Assembly: GCF_049803835.1 (NCBI RefSeq)
Contig: NZ_JBNAGK010000008.1
Location: 195,756-259,755 of the forward strand
Length of the DNA stretch: 64,000 nt
Direction: 5' to 3'
Source: Pacificoceanicola sp049803835
GTDB taxonomy: Bacteria; Pseudomonadota; Alphaproteobacteria; Rhodobacterales; Rhodobacteraceae
The notes beneath the pieces are model-generated. The model saw nothing but the letters and a program-made list of their open reading frames with translations. It was not told where the DNA came from and did not search any database. The translations under genes and the position numbers were made by a program. Positions 44,268 through 52,991 of the stretch are shown here, piece after piece. How positions within the stretch are numbered: position 1 is the first letter of the stretch; every line of letters begins with the position of its first letter.

Positions 44268-44908
44268 CCCACCAACCGGACTTCGACGAAAGCGGACGGC
44301 TGTGGCTTCGGGCGTCGCTCGAGGCGGTCCGAGACGCCTTGCCGAACGGCGTGGGTGCACGCGGGTCCGCCCTGTCCGGTGTGCGCACCGCACTGTCGAC
44401 AAGTGGGTTGCTTGATTGGCTCAATGTCCTCTGGCCCGGAATGCGCTTGGTGAGGCTGGTGGCTTTCGACAAAAGCGACAGTCAGAACTGGTCCCTGCCA
44501 TGGCATCAGGACCGTGTGGTCGCGGTTCGGGACCGGCTGGACGTCGAGGGCTTCACCAACTGGACCCGCAAGGACGGGAGTTGGCATTGCGAGCCGCCCG
44601 TGGCACTGCTGCAGAGAATGCTGTTCCTGCGAGTGCACCTCGACCCGTCGACCGAAGACAACGGCGCGATGCAGATCGCTCTCGGAAGCCATCGGCAGGG
44701 TCTGATCCCGTCGGCGCAAGCCGCGAGCGTTGCATTGGCTTGTCCCGTCGAGACCACCGAGGCCGCCCCGGGCGACCTGCTCGTCCTCAAGATGCTGACC
44801 CTGCACCGCTCCTGCCCCTCAAGAGAGACGACACCGCGCCGCGTTTTGCGCCTCGACCTGGCGGATTTCGACCTGCCCAGCGGGCTCGACTGGGCCGAGC
44901 ACGGCTAA
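44264..44908 (+). CDS. PhyH-like (phytanoyl-CoA dioxygenase family) protein, likely CTG start
   Basis: A 214-residue protein if translation starts at CTG 44264, which overlaps the accA stop as CTGA. GAAGGGG lies 8 bases upstream of that CTG, and the resulting N-terminus THQPDFDESGRLWLRASL looks like the family's usual F-x-x-x-G opening. No ATG, GTG or TTG occurs in frame until TTG at 44339. The iron-binding HxD is in LPWHQDRVVAV, the matching distal His and 2-oxoglutarate-binding Arg fall in TLHRSCPSR and RRVLRLDLA. Substrate is unknown. Confidence 0.75.
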   Translation: MTHQPDFDESGRLWLRASLEAVRDALPNGVGARGSALSGVRTALSTSGLLDWLNVLWPGMRLVRLVAFDKSDSQNWSLPWHQDRVVAVRDRLDVEGFTNWTRKDGSWHCEPPVALLQRMLFLRVHLDPSTEDNGAMQIALGSHRQGLIPSAQAASVALACPVETTEAAPGDLLVLKMLTLHRSCPSRETTPRRVLRLDLADFDLPSGLDWAEHG

Positions 44909-44996
44909 ACCCGGTCCGGCCCGTCACAGCCCTTGCAAACAGCGCCCCTTTCCAGCAAAACGCCGGGCAATCACGCCTGTCCTGAAGGGTATACCC

Positions 44997-46337
44997 ATGC
45001 GCCTCTCCCGTTACTTCCTGCCGGTTCTGAAGGAAACGCCGTCCGAGGCGCAGATCGTCTCGCACCGCTACATGCTGCGCGCCGGCATGATCAAGCAGGC
45101 CAGCGCGGGCATCTATTCCTGGCTGCCGCTGGGCTACCGGGTGCTGAAGAACATCGAAAACATCGTCCATGAGGAGCAGCAACGCGCCGGGCATATCCCG
45201 CTCCTGATGCCGACGCTGCAATCGGCGGACCTCTGGCGCGAGAGCGGGCGTTATGACGCCTACGGCGAGGAGATGCTGCGCATCACCGACCGCCACGGCC
45301 GCGACATGCTCTATGGTCCGACCAACGAGGAGCTAATCACGGACATCTTCCGCAGCCACATCTCCTCCTACAAGGACCTGCCGCTTACGCTCTACCACAT
45401 CCAGTGGAAGTTCCGCGACGAGATCCGCCCCCGCTTCGGCGTGATGCGCGGCCGCGAGTTCCTGATGAAGGACGGCTACAACTTCGACCTGACGAAGGAA
45501 GACGCGCTGCACGCCTACAACCGTCACCTCGTATCCTATCTCCGGACCTACGAGCGCATGGGTCTGCAGGCGATCCCGATGCGCGCGGACGGCGGCCCGA
45601 TCGGCGGCGACTACACCCACGAGTTCCTCGTGCTGGCGGAGACCGGCGAGAGCGAGGTTTTCTATGACAGCGAGATCACCGACCTGACCTTCGGCGACCG
45701 CGTTATCGACTATGACAGTGTCGAGCAGTGCCAGGCGGTGCTGGAGGAGTTCACCTCCCGCTACGCCCGCACCGACGAGACCCACGACGAAGCGATCTTT
45801 GCCAAGGTCCCCGAGGAGCGCCGCCGCACTGCGCGGGGCATCGAGGTCGGCCAGATTTTCTATTTCGGCACGAAGTACTCCGACTCCATGGGTGCGATGG
45901 TGCAGGACGCCGAAGGCAACAAGGTGCCCGTCCACATGGGCTCGCACGGCATCGGCGTGTCCCGTCTGCTGGGCGCGATCATCGAGGCCTCGCACGACGA
46001 GAAGGGCATCATCTGGCCGGAAGGCGTGACGCCCTTCGCCTGTGGCATCGTGAACCTGAAGGTGGGTGACGCGGAGGCGGACGCAGCCTGCGAGTCGCTC
46101 TACGCGTCCCTGACGGCACTCGGGCTGGAACCGCTCTACGACGACACCAGCGAACGCGCCGGGGGCAAGTTCGCGACGATGGACCTGATCGGCCTGCCGT
46201 GGCGGATCACCGTCGGTCCGCGCGGTCTGAAGAATGGCGTGGTGGAAGTCACCTGCCGCCGGACCGGCGAGAGCGAGGAACTGCCCCCGGTACAGGCACT
46301 GGAGAAGATCGCGAAGATCTACGGCAAGGCAGTCTGA
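44997..46337 (+). CDS. proS: Proline--tRNA ligase, alphaproteobacterial type
   Basis: A 446-residue ProRS without the internal editing domain of longer bacterial forms, as usual in alphaproteobacteria. Motifs: SHRYMLRAGMIKQASAGIYSWLPLGYRVL, PTNEELITDIFRSHISSYKDLPL, RDEIRPRFGVMRGREFLMKDGYNFD and the C-terminal anticodon domain with GSHGIGVSRLLGAIIE. The ATG is at 44997. An 18-bp tandem repeat follows in the gap to the CcdA gene. Confidence 0.97.
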   Translation: MRLSRYFLPVLKETPSEAQIVSHRYMLRAGMIKQASAGIYSWLPLGYRVLKNIENIVHEEQQRAGHIPLLMPTLQSADLWRESGRYDAYGEEMLRITDRHGRDMLYGPTNEELITDIFRSHISSYKDLPLTLYHIQWKFRDEIRPRFGVMRGREFLMKDGYNFDLTKEDALHAYNRHLVSYLRTYERMGLQAIPMRADGGPIGGDYTHEFLVLAETGESEVFYDSEITDLTFGDRVIDYDSVEQCQAVLEEFTSRYARTDETHDEAIFAKVPEERRRTARGIEVGQIFYFGTKYSDSMGAMVQDAEGNKVPVHMGSHGIGVSRLLGAIIEASHDEKGIIWPEGVTPFACGIVNLKVGDAEADAACESLYASLTALGLEPLYDDTSERAGGKFATMDLIGLPWRITVGPRGLKNGVVEVTCRRTGESEELPPVQALEKIAKIYGKAV

Positions 46338-46358
46338 GCCTGTTCGGGCGGGGCCGTG

Positions 46359-46391
46359 TGTTCCGCCCAACCCGATTGTTCCGCCCAACCC
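46359..46391. repeat. 18-bp tandem repeat between proS and ccdA
   Basis: TGTTCCGCCCAACCC occurs at 46359-46373 and 46377-46391, period 18. It lies in a 143-bp gap. Confidence 0.6.
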
Positions 46392-46480
46392 CGTGTTCGG
46401 AAACATTTCCCACGTCCAAGTGACTTGCCGTCAGCCTTTCGTTTGGTGACGGGTGACCCTGACGCTGGCAAAACGGTTTC

Positions 46481-47194
46481 ATGGAGATCCTTTTCGCATA
46501 TGGCGCGGGCCTTCTGACACTCATCAACCCCTGCGTGGTGCCGGTGTTGCCGATCGTCATTGCCACGGCGCTGAACGCCAGCCGTCTCGGCCCCGTCGCC
46601 ATGGCCGCCGGTCTCAGCCTCTCCTTCGTCACGCTCGGGATCACCATCACCGCCTTCGGACAGGCGCTCGGCCTCGACATCGACACGGTGTCCAGGGCCG
46701 GGGCGGTTCTGATGATCCTCTTCGGCTCGGCGCTCCTTCTGCCGCAGGCGAGCACCGTCATGGCCACCGCCACCGCCGGACTCTCGTCCCGCGCCGATGC
46801 GGGCATGGACCAGATCGACCGGGGCAGCCTCACCGGGCAATTCCTCGGCGGCATGCTGCTCGGCGCGGTCTGGAGCCCCTGCATCGGTCCGACCCTCGGC
46901 AGCGCCATCGGCCTTGCCTCGCAGGGCGAAAGCCTGATGAAGGCCACCCTGATCATGGCCGGATTCGCCGCTGGCGTCTCCACCCTGATCCTCGGCCTCG
47001 CCTACGGCACGCGGGGGGCCATCGGCAAACACAACGCGCTCCTGCGCCGGCTTGCCGTGCAGGCCCGCCCGATCCTCGGCGCGACCTTCGTTCTCGTCGG
47101 CACCGCGCTGCTGCTGAACTGGCATCACGCCATCGAAGGCTGGCTGCTGTCCGTTTTGCCCGCCTGGCTCATCGACCTGTCCGTTTCCCTCTGA
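46481..47194 (+). CDS. CcdA-type thiol-disulfide membrane protein
   Basis: A 237-residue six-TM protein of the CcdA/DsbD family that moves electrons from cytoplasmic thioredoxin to periplasmic partners. The redox Cys are in LINPCVVPVLP and WSPCIGPTLGSAIGLA. The thioredoxin gene 16 bp downstream is an obvious partner. CcdA proteins support cytochrome c maturation or other periplasmic reductions; which one here is unclear. The ATG is at 46481. Confidence 0.9.
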   Translation: MEILFAYGAGLLTLINPCVVPVLPIVIATALNASRLGPVAMAAGLSLSFVTLGITITAFGQALGLDIDTVSRAGAVLMILFGSALLLPQASTVMATATAGLSSRADAGMDQIDRGSLTGQFLGGMLLGAVWSPCIGPTLGSAIGLASQGESLMKATLIMAGFAAGVSTLILGLAYGTRGAIGKHNALLRRLAVQARPILGATFVLVGTALLLNWHHAIEGWLLSVLPAWLIDLSVSL

Positions 47195-47210
47195 CCTTTG
47201 GAGTACACCC

Positions 47211-47621
47211 ATGAACCGTCGCGACTTTCTCATCCTCACCGGCGCCGCCGCCGCGCTCCCCCTCGCCGCAAAGGCCGCCCCGCTCGACTACACGCCGGGC
47301 CTCGTGGAAAAACACCTGAAGGCGGGCGACACCGTCTTCCTCGACTTCAAGGCCAGCTGGTGCACGACCTGCGCCGCACAGGAGCGGGTCCTGAACGCGC
47401 TCAAGGCGGAAAACCCCGCCTATGAACAGGCCATCACCTTCATCAACGTCGACTGGGACACCTATTCCAAGGACCCGCTGACCCAATCGCTGAACATCCC
47501 GCGCCGCTCGACGCTGGTCGTGCTCAAGGGCGATCAGGAGTTGGGCCGCGTCGTGGCGCAGACCTCGACAAGCAGCATCAAGGCGCTCATGGACACCGCT
47601 CTGGGCGCGGCGACAGCCTGA
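47211..47621 (+). CDS. Exported thioredoxin-fold protein
   Basis: A 136-residue thioredoxin-like protein. The N-terminal NRRDFLILTGAAAALPLA has a twin-arginine signal pattern. The active site is WCTTC in FLDFKASWCTTCAAQE; NIPRRSTLVVLKG holds the cis-Pro region. It lies in an operon with the CcdA-type gene, which would keep it reduced in the periplasm. The ATG at 47211 follows TTGGAG. A perfect hairpin follows the stop. Confidence 0.88.
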   Translation: MNRRDFLILTGAAAALPLAAKAAPLDYTPGLVEKHLKAGDTVFLDFKASWCTTCAAQERVLNALKAENPAYEQAITFINVDWDTYSKDPLTQSLNIPRRSTLVVLKGDQELGRVVAQTSTSSIKALMDTALGAATA

Positions 47622-47632
47622 ACGCCAACGCA

Positions 47633-47653
47633 GCCCCGGGCCTGACCCGGGGC
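47633..47653. terminator. Hairpin between thioredoxin and membrane-protein genes
   Basis: GCCCCGGG-CCTGA-CCCGGGGC (8 bp stem) sits between two convergent stops. There is no clear U-run. Confidence 0.5.
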
Positions 47654-47654
47654 C

Positions 47655-48224
47655 TCACGCCCCAAGCACCTCTTCCAGCCCCAACGAGGCGATCAACTCG
47701 TAATAGCCGAAGACGATCAGCACGAAGAAGGCGATCAGGATCAGATCGTGCTTGAAGTGGTTGGAATGGAAGAAATCGCGGTCGCGGTGGTGCAGCACGT
47801 CCATCAACTCGTCGCCGAACTTCACGGACAGGAACGTCCCCGCCCCGCTGAGCAGCACAACGGCCCAATAGGGCCAGGGCGTCACCAGGATCTGGTGAAA
47901 CAGCCGGGTGAGGATGGTGGTGTCGTAATAGGCCGGTGCGAGCAGCAGGGCAAAAGCATTGATTGCCCCGGCCAAAACCCAGACCACCACCTCAGAGACC
48001 ACCATGCGGATGCCGAACAGCAGGCGCAGCGGGAAGTCCAGCAGGAAGCCCGCATCCGCGACCGGCGTGCACAGGACGAAAAAGGACCAGGTGAGCGCCG
48101 CCGTCACCGCCCCGGTGGCCGCGTCGAACCGAATCCAGAGATAGACGAAATAGCCGACAAGCAGCGCCAGAAGCAGGGCGAACTTGATCAGGACCTGGCG
48201 TTGCGGATGGGATGTGGCGGACAT
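47655..48224 (-). CDS. Five-TM membrane protein of unknown function
   Basis: A 189-residue inner-membrane protein I do not recognise. Hydrophobic segments are VLIKFALLLALLVGYFVYLWI, ALTWSFFVLCTPVADAGFLL, VVSEVVVWVLAGAINAFALLL, PYWAVVLLSGAGTFLSV and ILIAFFVLIVFGYYELI. A polar loop FGDELMDVLHHRDRDFFHSNH carries several His and Asp residues. The ATG at 48224 has a purine-rich site upstream. It precedes nothing obvious and is preceded by the GntR gene by 49 bp; they may be co-transcribed. Confidence 0.75.
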   Translation of the reverse strand: MSATSHPQRQVLIKFALLLALLVGYFVYLWIRFDAATGAVTAALTWSFFVLCTPVADAGFLLDFPLRLLFGIRMVVSEVVVWVLAGAINAFALLLAPAYYDTTILTRLFHQILVTPWPYWAVVLLSGAGTFLSVKFGDELMDVLHHRDRDFFHSNHFKHDLILIAFFVLIVFGYYELIASLGLEEVLGA

Positions 48225-48273
48225 GGACGGTCTCCAGCTCTCTTGCGCCCTGCCCTTGTCCCGCACTCCGGCC

Positions 48274-48927
48274 TCAGCCCGCAAGCATCCGCAGCCCCTG
48301 CGTGACATCGGACCGCACCGCGAGGCGCAGCCCCGGCTCGTCCCCGGCCTTCAACGCCGCGATGATCAGACGGTGATATTGCGGCGGCTCGGAGCGGCGC
48401 AGCCGTGAATACAGAGCCCGCATGGTCGGGCCGAGCTGCAGCCAGACCGTCTCGCACATGGCGAGCATCGCCGGGGCCTGTGCCCGCAGGTAGAGCGTGC
48501 GGTGAAATTCGAGATTGGTGCGGATGTAGCCCACCGCGTCGCGATTGCTGACCACGTCGGCGATCCCGGCATTGATGGTCTGCAGCCGCTCGATCAAGGC
48601 CATATGTGCGCGTGGCAAGGCACGGGACGCCAGTTCGACCTCGATCAGGCTGCGCAGGGCCGCCAGCTCCTCGATCCGCTCGTTCGTCAGCTCCGGCGTG
48701 GAGACGCGCCCCGAGGAGGACATGCTCAGCGCTCCCTCCGCCACCAGACGGTTCACCGCTTCGCGTGCGGGTGTCATGGAGACGTCGAACTCCTTTCCCA
48801 GTCCGCGCAGCGTCAGCGCCTGCCCCGGCGCGATCTGGCCGTGCATGATGCGCGTCCGAAGACCGCGATAGACGCGGTCATGCGCAGAGGTAGCAGTATC
48901 GGCGGGACGTTGGGTAACGGGTTGCAT
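48274..48927 (-). CDS. GntR family regulator, FCD subfamily
   Basis: A 217-residue regulator. The winged HTH is AHDRVYRGLRTRIMHGQIAPGQALTLRGLGKEFDVSMTPAREAVNRLVAEG; the FCD ligand domain has ELAALRSLIEVELASRAL, LEFHRTLYLRAQAPAML and YHRLIIAALKAGD with the expected metal-binding positions. A perfect palindrome TTTGTGATCACAAA lies just upstream of its ATG, which suggests autoregulation. Ligand and targets are unknown. Confidence 0.92.
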   Translation of the reverse strand: MQPVTQRPADTATSAHDRVYRGLRTRIMHGQIAPGQALTLRGLGKEFDVSMTPAREAVNRLVAEGALSMSSSGRVSTPELTNERIEELAALRSLIEVELASRALPRAHMALIERLQTINAGIADVVSNRDAVGYIRTNLEFHRTLYLRAQAPAMLAMCETVWLQLGPTMRALYSRLRRSEPPQYHRLIIAALKAGDEPGLRLAVRSDVTQGLRMLAG

Positions 48928-48933
48928 GCGGCA

Positions 48934-48947
48934 TTTGTGATCACAAA
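48934..48947. promoter_or_regulatory. Palindromic GntR-type operator
   Basis: TTTGTGATCACAAA is a perfect 14-bp palindrome 7 bases upstream of the GntR ATG. Its TGTGATCACA core resembles FCD-type GntR operators. Confidence 0.65.
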
Positions 48948-49151
48948 ACCACGCGCGTCAATACAGGAAACGTCTCACCCGGACATCCGCAAATCGAACG
49001 CGTCTCCGACATACCCGCCCCCTCGCGGAGGAACGGCCTGTCCGACAACCGCTGCATGACAGGGATCATTCCCCCTGATAGCCCAGGGTCGGACCAGCAA
49101 GGAACCGGATGCGGGACGGTTCGCCCTTTCGCCGGCCGAAATCGCCAAGTC

Positions 49152-49841
49152 TCAGTCGAACCGATACCGATGCAGCGCCGGACCCGCCTCGCGCAGCCAA
49201 CGGCGCGGCGCGCGCCAATCGCCGTAGAGCCGCTCGACCACCGCCCAGAAGGCCGGCGAATGGTTCATCTCCTGCAAATGCGCCACCTCATGCGCCGCGA
49301 CATAGTCGAGCACCTCCGGTGGCGCCATGATCAGCCGCCAGGAGTACATCAACCCGCCATCCGCCGTGCAGGAGCCCCAGCGAGACCGGGTATCGCGCAG
49401 GGTCAGCCTGTTGTACGGTTTGCCAAGGGCGGCGGCATAGCGGTCCGAGGCTATCGCCAGCCGGTCCCGCGCCAGCGTCTTCAGAAAGGCCTGGGTGCGG
49501 CGCGCCACCTGGTCCTCCGCCCCCGGCACGTGCAGCACCCCGTCCCGTGTCCGCACCGACCGCCCGGTTCCCGGGGCCAGCGTCAGCTCGACACCCGCGA
49601 CCGGCAGCACGGAGCCGAAGTTCACGACACAGGCTGCCTCATGCCCGTCGAGGTGCCCGCGCAGCCAGCTTTCCTTGGACAGAACGAAATCCCGCCCCTC
49701 GCGTTCGCTGACCCCATTGGGCAAGGTCAGCGTCACGCGGCCGTCCAGCCGCGAGAGCCGAAGCGACAACCGCCGCGCCCGCGCGGAGCGGCGCAATGTC
49801 ACCTCGATCGGAGGGTTGCCGGGTAGCCTGATCTGCCCCAT
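49152..49841 (-). CDS. M48-type metal-dependent hydrolase (YgjP/DUF45 family)
   Basis: A 229-residue zinc peptidase-like protein. The HExxH site is AAHEVAHLQEMNHSPAFWAVVERL, preceded by SRWGSCTADGGLMYSWRLIMAPPEVLDYV, the diagnostic YgjP pattern. The ATG at 49841 (MGQIRLPGNPP) is chosen; ATG at 49850 is possible. It is divergent from the FYDLN protein gene. Substrate unknown; no membrane anchor. Confidence 0.9.
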   Translation of the reverse strand: MGQIRLPGNPPIEVTLRRSARARRLSLRLSRLDGRVTLTLPNGVSEREGRDFVLSKESWLRGHLDGHEAACVVNFGSVLPVAGVELTLAPGTGRSVRTRDGVLHVPGAEDQVARRTQAFLKTLARDRLAIASDRYAAALGKPYNRLTLRDTRSRWGSCTADGGLMYSWRLIMAPPEVLDYVAAHEVAHLQEMNHSPAFWAVVERLYGDWRAPRRWLREAGPALHRYRFD

Positions 49842-49947
49842 ATGACGCATGTCCACCTGAATGTCGCCAAAGCCTTTGACATGGCCCATCTGTTATGGCA
49901 GTTGGCCCGGATTGTCGACATGACCACGAGTTTGAAGGGAATCTCTG

Positions 49948-50274
49948 ATGCCCAAGGAAGAATGGGGAATCAAGCGCATCTGCCCGACCACGGGCAAGCG
50001 CTTTTATGACCTGAACCGGGACCCGATCGTCAGCCCGTACACCGGCGAGATCGTGAATCTCGACACCGGCAAGCGCGGCCAGATCGAAGCCGACGGCGAA
50101 GACAAGGCCACGAAGGCCAAGGCGGCGGACGTCGAGGATGATGTCGATCTGCTGGACGACGACGACGTCGATGTCGATCTCGACGACGATGATGTTCTCG
50201 AGGACGAGGACGACGACAACGTCTCGCTGGACGACCTGACGGACATGCCCGGCGGCGAGGACGACGAGGTATAA
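49948..50274 (+). CDS. TIGR02300 family acidic protein (FYDLN domain)
   Basis: A 108-residue protein. The N-terminal KEEWGIKRICPTTGKRFYDLNRDPIVSPYTG is the FYDLN signature; the C-terminal half is an acidic low-complexity tail of Asp, Glu and Val (for example DDDDVDVDLDDDDV). Conserved in alphaproteobacteria, function unknown. The ATG at 49948 follows GGGAATCTCTG. Confidence 0.9.
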   Translation: MPKEEWGIKRICPTTGKRFYDLNRDPIVSPYTGEIVNLDTGKRGQIEADGEDKATKAKAADVEDDVDLLDDDDVDVDLDDDDVLEDEDDDNVSLDDLTDMPGGEDDEV

Positions 50275-50375
50275 AAAACTTCTGCGCGGCGGGATTTTTC
50301 CGCTTGATCCCGCCCGCAGCATTGCGTAATCACCCGCGCACAGCATCGATGGTTCCAGCCCGATGCGACACTGAT

Positions 50376-50451
50376 GGGGCCTTAGCTCAGCTGGGAGAGC
50401 GCCTGCATGGCATGCAGGAGGTCAGCGGTTCGATCCCGCTAGGCTCCACCA
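50376..50451 (+). tRNA. tRNA-Ala (anticodon GGC)
   Basis: A 76-nt cloverleaf with encoded CCA. The acceptor GGGGCCT pairs with AGGCTCC, the anticodon stem CCTGC/GCAGG carries loop ATGGCAT, giving GGC, and the T arm contains GGTTCGATCC. It lies 241 bp upstream of the P450 operon. Confidence 0.95.
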
Positions 50452-50602
50452 AATCTCCAGAACTTGCGATCGATCATCCGAACGACCGCCCTTTCCCGGG
50501 CGGCGCAATGCGACGTTTTCCGCGTTCGCCTGAGCCTCGAACCCTTCCTTGCGGGCTGCGCGGGGTATGGGAAACCGGCATATTCCTGCACGAAGAATCC
50601 GT

Positions 50603-50653
50603 TAAACTTTCATCGTTTAGCCCAGACACGGCCATCTGTGCCTTGCACCAAGG
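50603..50653. promoter_or_regulatory. Two dyads upstream of the P450 operon
   Basis: TAAAC-7 bp-GTTTA (50603-50619) and CCTTGCACCAAGG (50641-50653) lie 39-89 bp upstream of the operon's ATG. They are candidate operators; no LuxR-type box is recognisable. Confidence 0.35.
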
Positions 50654-50691
50654 GACAACGCACACACATTCGTGACAGTCGAGTTGCCTTG

Positions 50692-52041
50692 ATGAAGCAT
50701 ATGAGTCCAGAGTCGTTCAGCACCACACCGATCGAAGCAGACATGGCGCAGGCGCCCGTCGGATTGCTGCGGTTCGTGCGCAACGCCGGGCGCAGTCTGC
50801 TGTCGGTCATTCCCTCGGAGACGCTGCATGCGCTCTACGTCAAGGGGCCGGCCCGCATTCATTACCTCTGTGACCCCGACCTGATCACCCGCGTGCTGGT
50901 CACCGACGCCGCAAACTTTCCCAAGTCTCGAGTGACGAAGAACATTCTCGGCAGCGCCATAGGCAACGGCATGATCCTGTCCGAAGGGAAGGTCTGGAAG
51001 GAGCAGCGCCGCCGCTATGCGCCGCTCTTCGCCGCCCGCAACCTGCCGGTTCTGGCCCGCACGTTTGCCGACACCGGGGACCGGCTGGGCCGCGACCTGG
51101 CTTCGACGGCGGGGACGGTGGATGTCTCGACCCTGGCGCAGAACGCCTCCCTTTCAGACATCACGCAGGTCATGTTTTCGGGCTCGCAGGATGTCGATCC
51201 GGCCGAAGTGAAGGCGGGCCTGGCCCGCTACACGGCCTACGTTGCGGAGATGTCGCTTTTCGACCTGATGGGCCTGCCGTCCTGGGTGCCTCGCCTCAAA
51301 TGGCTGAAGAGCAAGGCTCCGGTCACCGACATGCGCCGTCTCGCGCGCACCGTGATCCTTGCCCGCCAAGGCGAGAACCGGGAGGAACCGCAGGATTTCC
51401 TGGACCTGATGATCGACGCTGTGAAGGCAGACACGGAGGAACTCGACCAGACCGTCGACAACCTGCTGACCTTCGTCGTAGCGGGGCACGAGACCGCTGC
51501 AAACACCCTGTCGTGGGGGGTGTACCTGCTGGCACTCTATCCAGAGGCACAGGAGGCGCTGCGCACGGAAATCCTTGCGGCCTGCCCAGAGGGTCCGATC
51601 CCCTATGCCGCGCTGGAGGCCATGCCCCGGCTCGACGCGCACGTGAAGGAAACGCTGCGTCTCTACCCCGCCGCCGCCTTCTTTGCCCGGGATGTGGCGC
51701 AGGACGTGACGCTCGGAGATATTCCCCTGCGGAAGGGCGACGCGCTGTTCCTGCCAATCTACGCCCTGCACCGCAATGCGCTGCTCTGGGACGCGCCGAA
51801 CAGCTACCGGCCAGACCGCTTCGACGGGGCCAAGCTGGCGCGCGGGCAGTACCTGCCTTTCGGCGATGGCCCGCGTGTGTGCATCGGGGCGCAATACGCC
51901 ACGACGGAGATCAAGATCCTGCTCGCCTCCGTCCTGCGGTGTGTGCGGTTCTCGCTCTCTCATCGTCCGATTCCGAAACCGTTGGTGACCATCACCATGC
52001 ATCCCGAAGGCCCGCTCCACCTGCGGGCCGCCCCGCTATGA
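50692..52041 (+). CDS. Cytochrome P450
   Basis: A 449-residue heme monooxygenase with all core motifs. I-helix AGHETAANT at residues 264-272, ExxR in KETLRLYP (E320, R323), PERF-like SYRPDRF and the heme loop FGDGPRVCIG (Cys397). There is no N-terminal membrane anchor, so it is likely soluble and served by separate redox partners, none of which is in the operon. The ATG at 50692 is used; ATG at 50701 is possible. It is the first of six overlapping genes; its stop overlaps the next ATG (ATGA). Substrate cannot be inferred. Confidence 0.95.
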   Translation: MKHMSPESFSTTPIEADMAQAPVGLLRFVRNAGRSLLSVIPSETLHALYVKGPARIHYLCDPDLITRVLVTDAANFPKSRVTKNILGSAIGNGMILSEGKVWKEQRRRYAPLFAARNLPVLARTFADTGDRLGRDLASTAGTVDVSTLAQNASLSDITQVMFSGSQDVDPAEVKAGLARYTAYVAEMSLFDLMGLPSWVPRLKWLKSKAPVTDMRRLARTVILARQGENREEPQDFLDLMIDAVKADTEELDQTVDNLLTFVVAGHETAANTLSWGVYLLALYPEAQEALRTEILAACPEGPIPYAALEAMPRLDAHVKETLRLYPAAAFFARDVAQDVTLGDIPLRKGDALFLPIYALHRNALLWDAPNSYRPDRFDGAKLARGQYLPFGDGPRVCIGAQYATTEIKILLASVLRCVRFSLSHRPIPKPLVTITMHPEGPLHLRAAPL

Positions 52042-52991
52042 CGCCGCTTTCCTTCCTCAGGGGCATGGCCGGACGGCACCTGAGCCTGCGTTTCCGCAGC
52101 GGGCCGCATCTCGTGGAAATCCACGACCGTCCTGCGCGGCACCTGCCCGCTGACACCTGCGCCGGGTTGCGTCAGGACATCAGGACACTGGCTCGCAAGG
52201 TCGAACCCCGGGGCGATCTCGACTATGGCGTCTTCCTCGACGATCCGGATATCTGGCAAAGCCTCTCTCTGACCCTCGTCCGCGACGGCAAGACCGGAGA
52301 CCTCATCGGGTTCAACGCCCTGCGCTGGATCGAGACACACCCCGGCGAGATGCCGCTGCTGCACCTTGGCCTTGCCATGGTGGACCCGGACCGACAGTCG
52401 CAGGGCATTTCCTGGATCCTCTACGGTCTGACGGTTGTGCTGCTGTTCCTGCGCGGCGGATTGAAACCGCTCCGGATCAGCAATGTCACGCAGGTCCCGG
52501 CGGTCTTCGGTCGCGTCGCGGGCAGCTTTGCCGATGTCTACCCGGACGGCGTGACCCCGGCGCCGGGATACCGCCATCTTCGGCAAGCGCGGGCGATCAT
52601 GCGCGATCATCGTCACGTCTTCGGCGTCGGTAACGATGCTTGGTTCGAAGAAGACAGGTTCATCATCCGCAATGCCTATACCGGTGGCTCGGATGCGATG
52701 AAGAAGAGCTTCGAACAGGCCGCCCACCACCGCGACGCGGCGATCAACGCCTATTGCCAAGCAGAACTCGACTACCAACGCGGCGACGATTTCCTGCAGA
52801 TCGGGCAGATGGACGTGCCAACCATGCGCAGCTATTTCCTGCGCGAGGTTCCGGCGGGCAGCCGCCGGGCCGTGCTCATGGCCGCAGGCTTCGCCGTGGC
52901 GCAGAACTGGGTCGCGCCACTGTTCGGCTGGCTCGATTCCCGCAGACTTTGGAACGGGCTCGCCCCGGATGGGAGTGCCCCTCGTGTTTGA
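52038..52991 (+). CDS. GNAT-like protein of unknown function
   Basis: A 317-residue protein. Residues 108-145 look like GNAT motif A (LHLGLAMVDPDRQSQGISWI, then a hydrophobic helix), so acyl-CoA-dependent transfer is a reasonable guess. The N-terminal SLRFRSGPHLVEIHDRPA and the C-terminal part (MRSYFLREVPAGSRRAVLMAAGFAV, with a weak hydrophobic stretch) are not recognised. The ATG overlaps the P450 stop, and its end overlaps the ThiF-like gene start by 23 bp. I do not assign a reaction. Confidence 0.75.
   Translation: MTPLSFLRGMAGRHLSLRFRSGPHLVEIHDRPARHLPADTCAGLRQDIRTLARKVEPRGDLDYGVFLDDPDIWQSLSLTLVRDGKTGDLIGFNALRWIETHPGEMPLLHLGLAMVDPDRQSQGISWILYGLTVVLLFLRGGLKPLRISNVTQVPAVFGRVAGSFADVYPDGVTPAPGYRHLRQARAIMRDHRHVFGVGNDAWFEEDRFIIRNAYTGGSDAMKKSFEQAAHHRDAAINAYCQAELDYQRGDDFLQIGQMDVPTMRSYFLREVPAGSRRAVLMAAGFAVAQNWVAPLFGWLDSRRLWNGLAPDGSAPRV

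Noticed and set aside
50304..50675. Short plus-strand frame across tRNA-Ala as possible precursor peptide for the P450 operon
   Set aside because: It runs through the tRNA gene and has no leader/core pattern.
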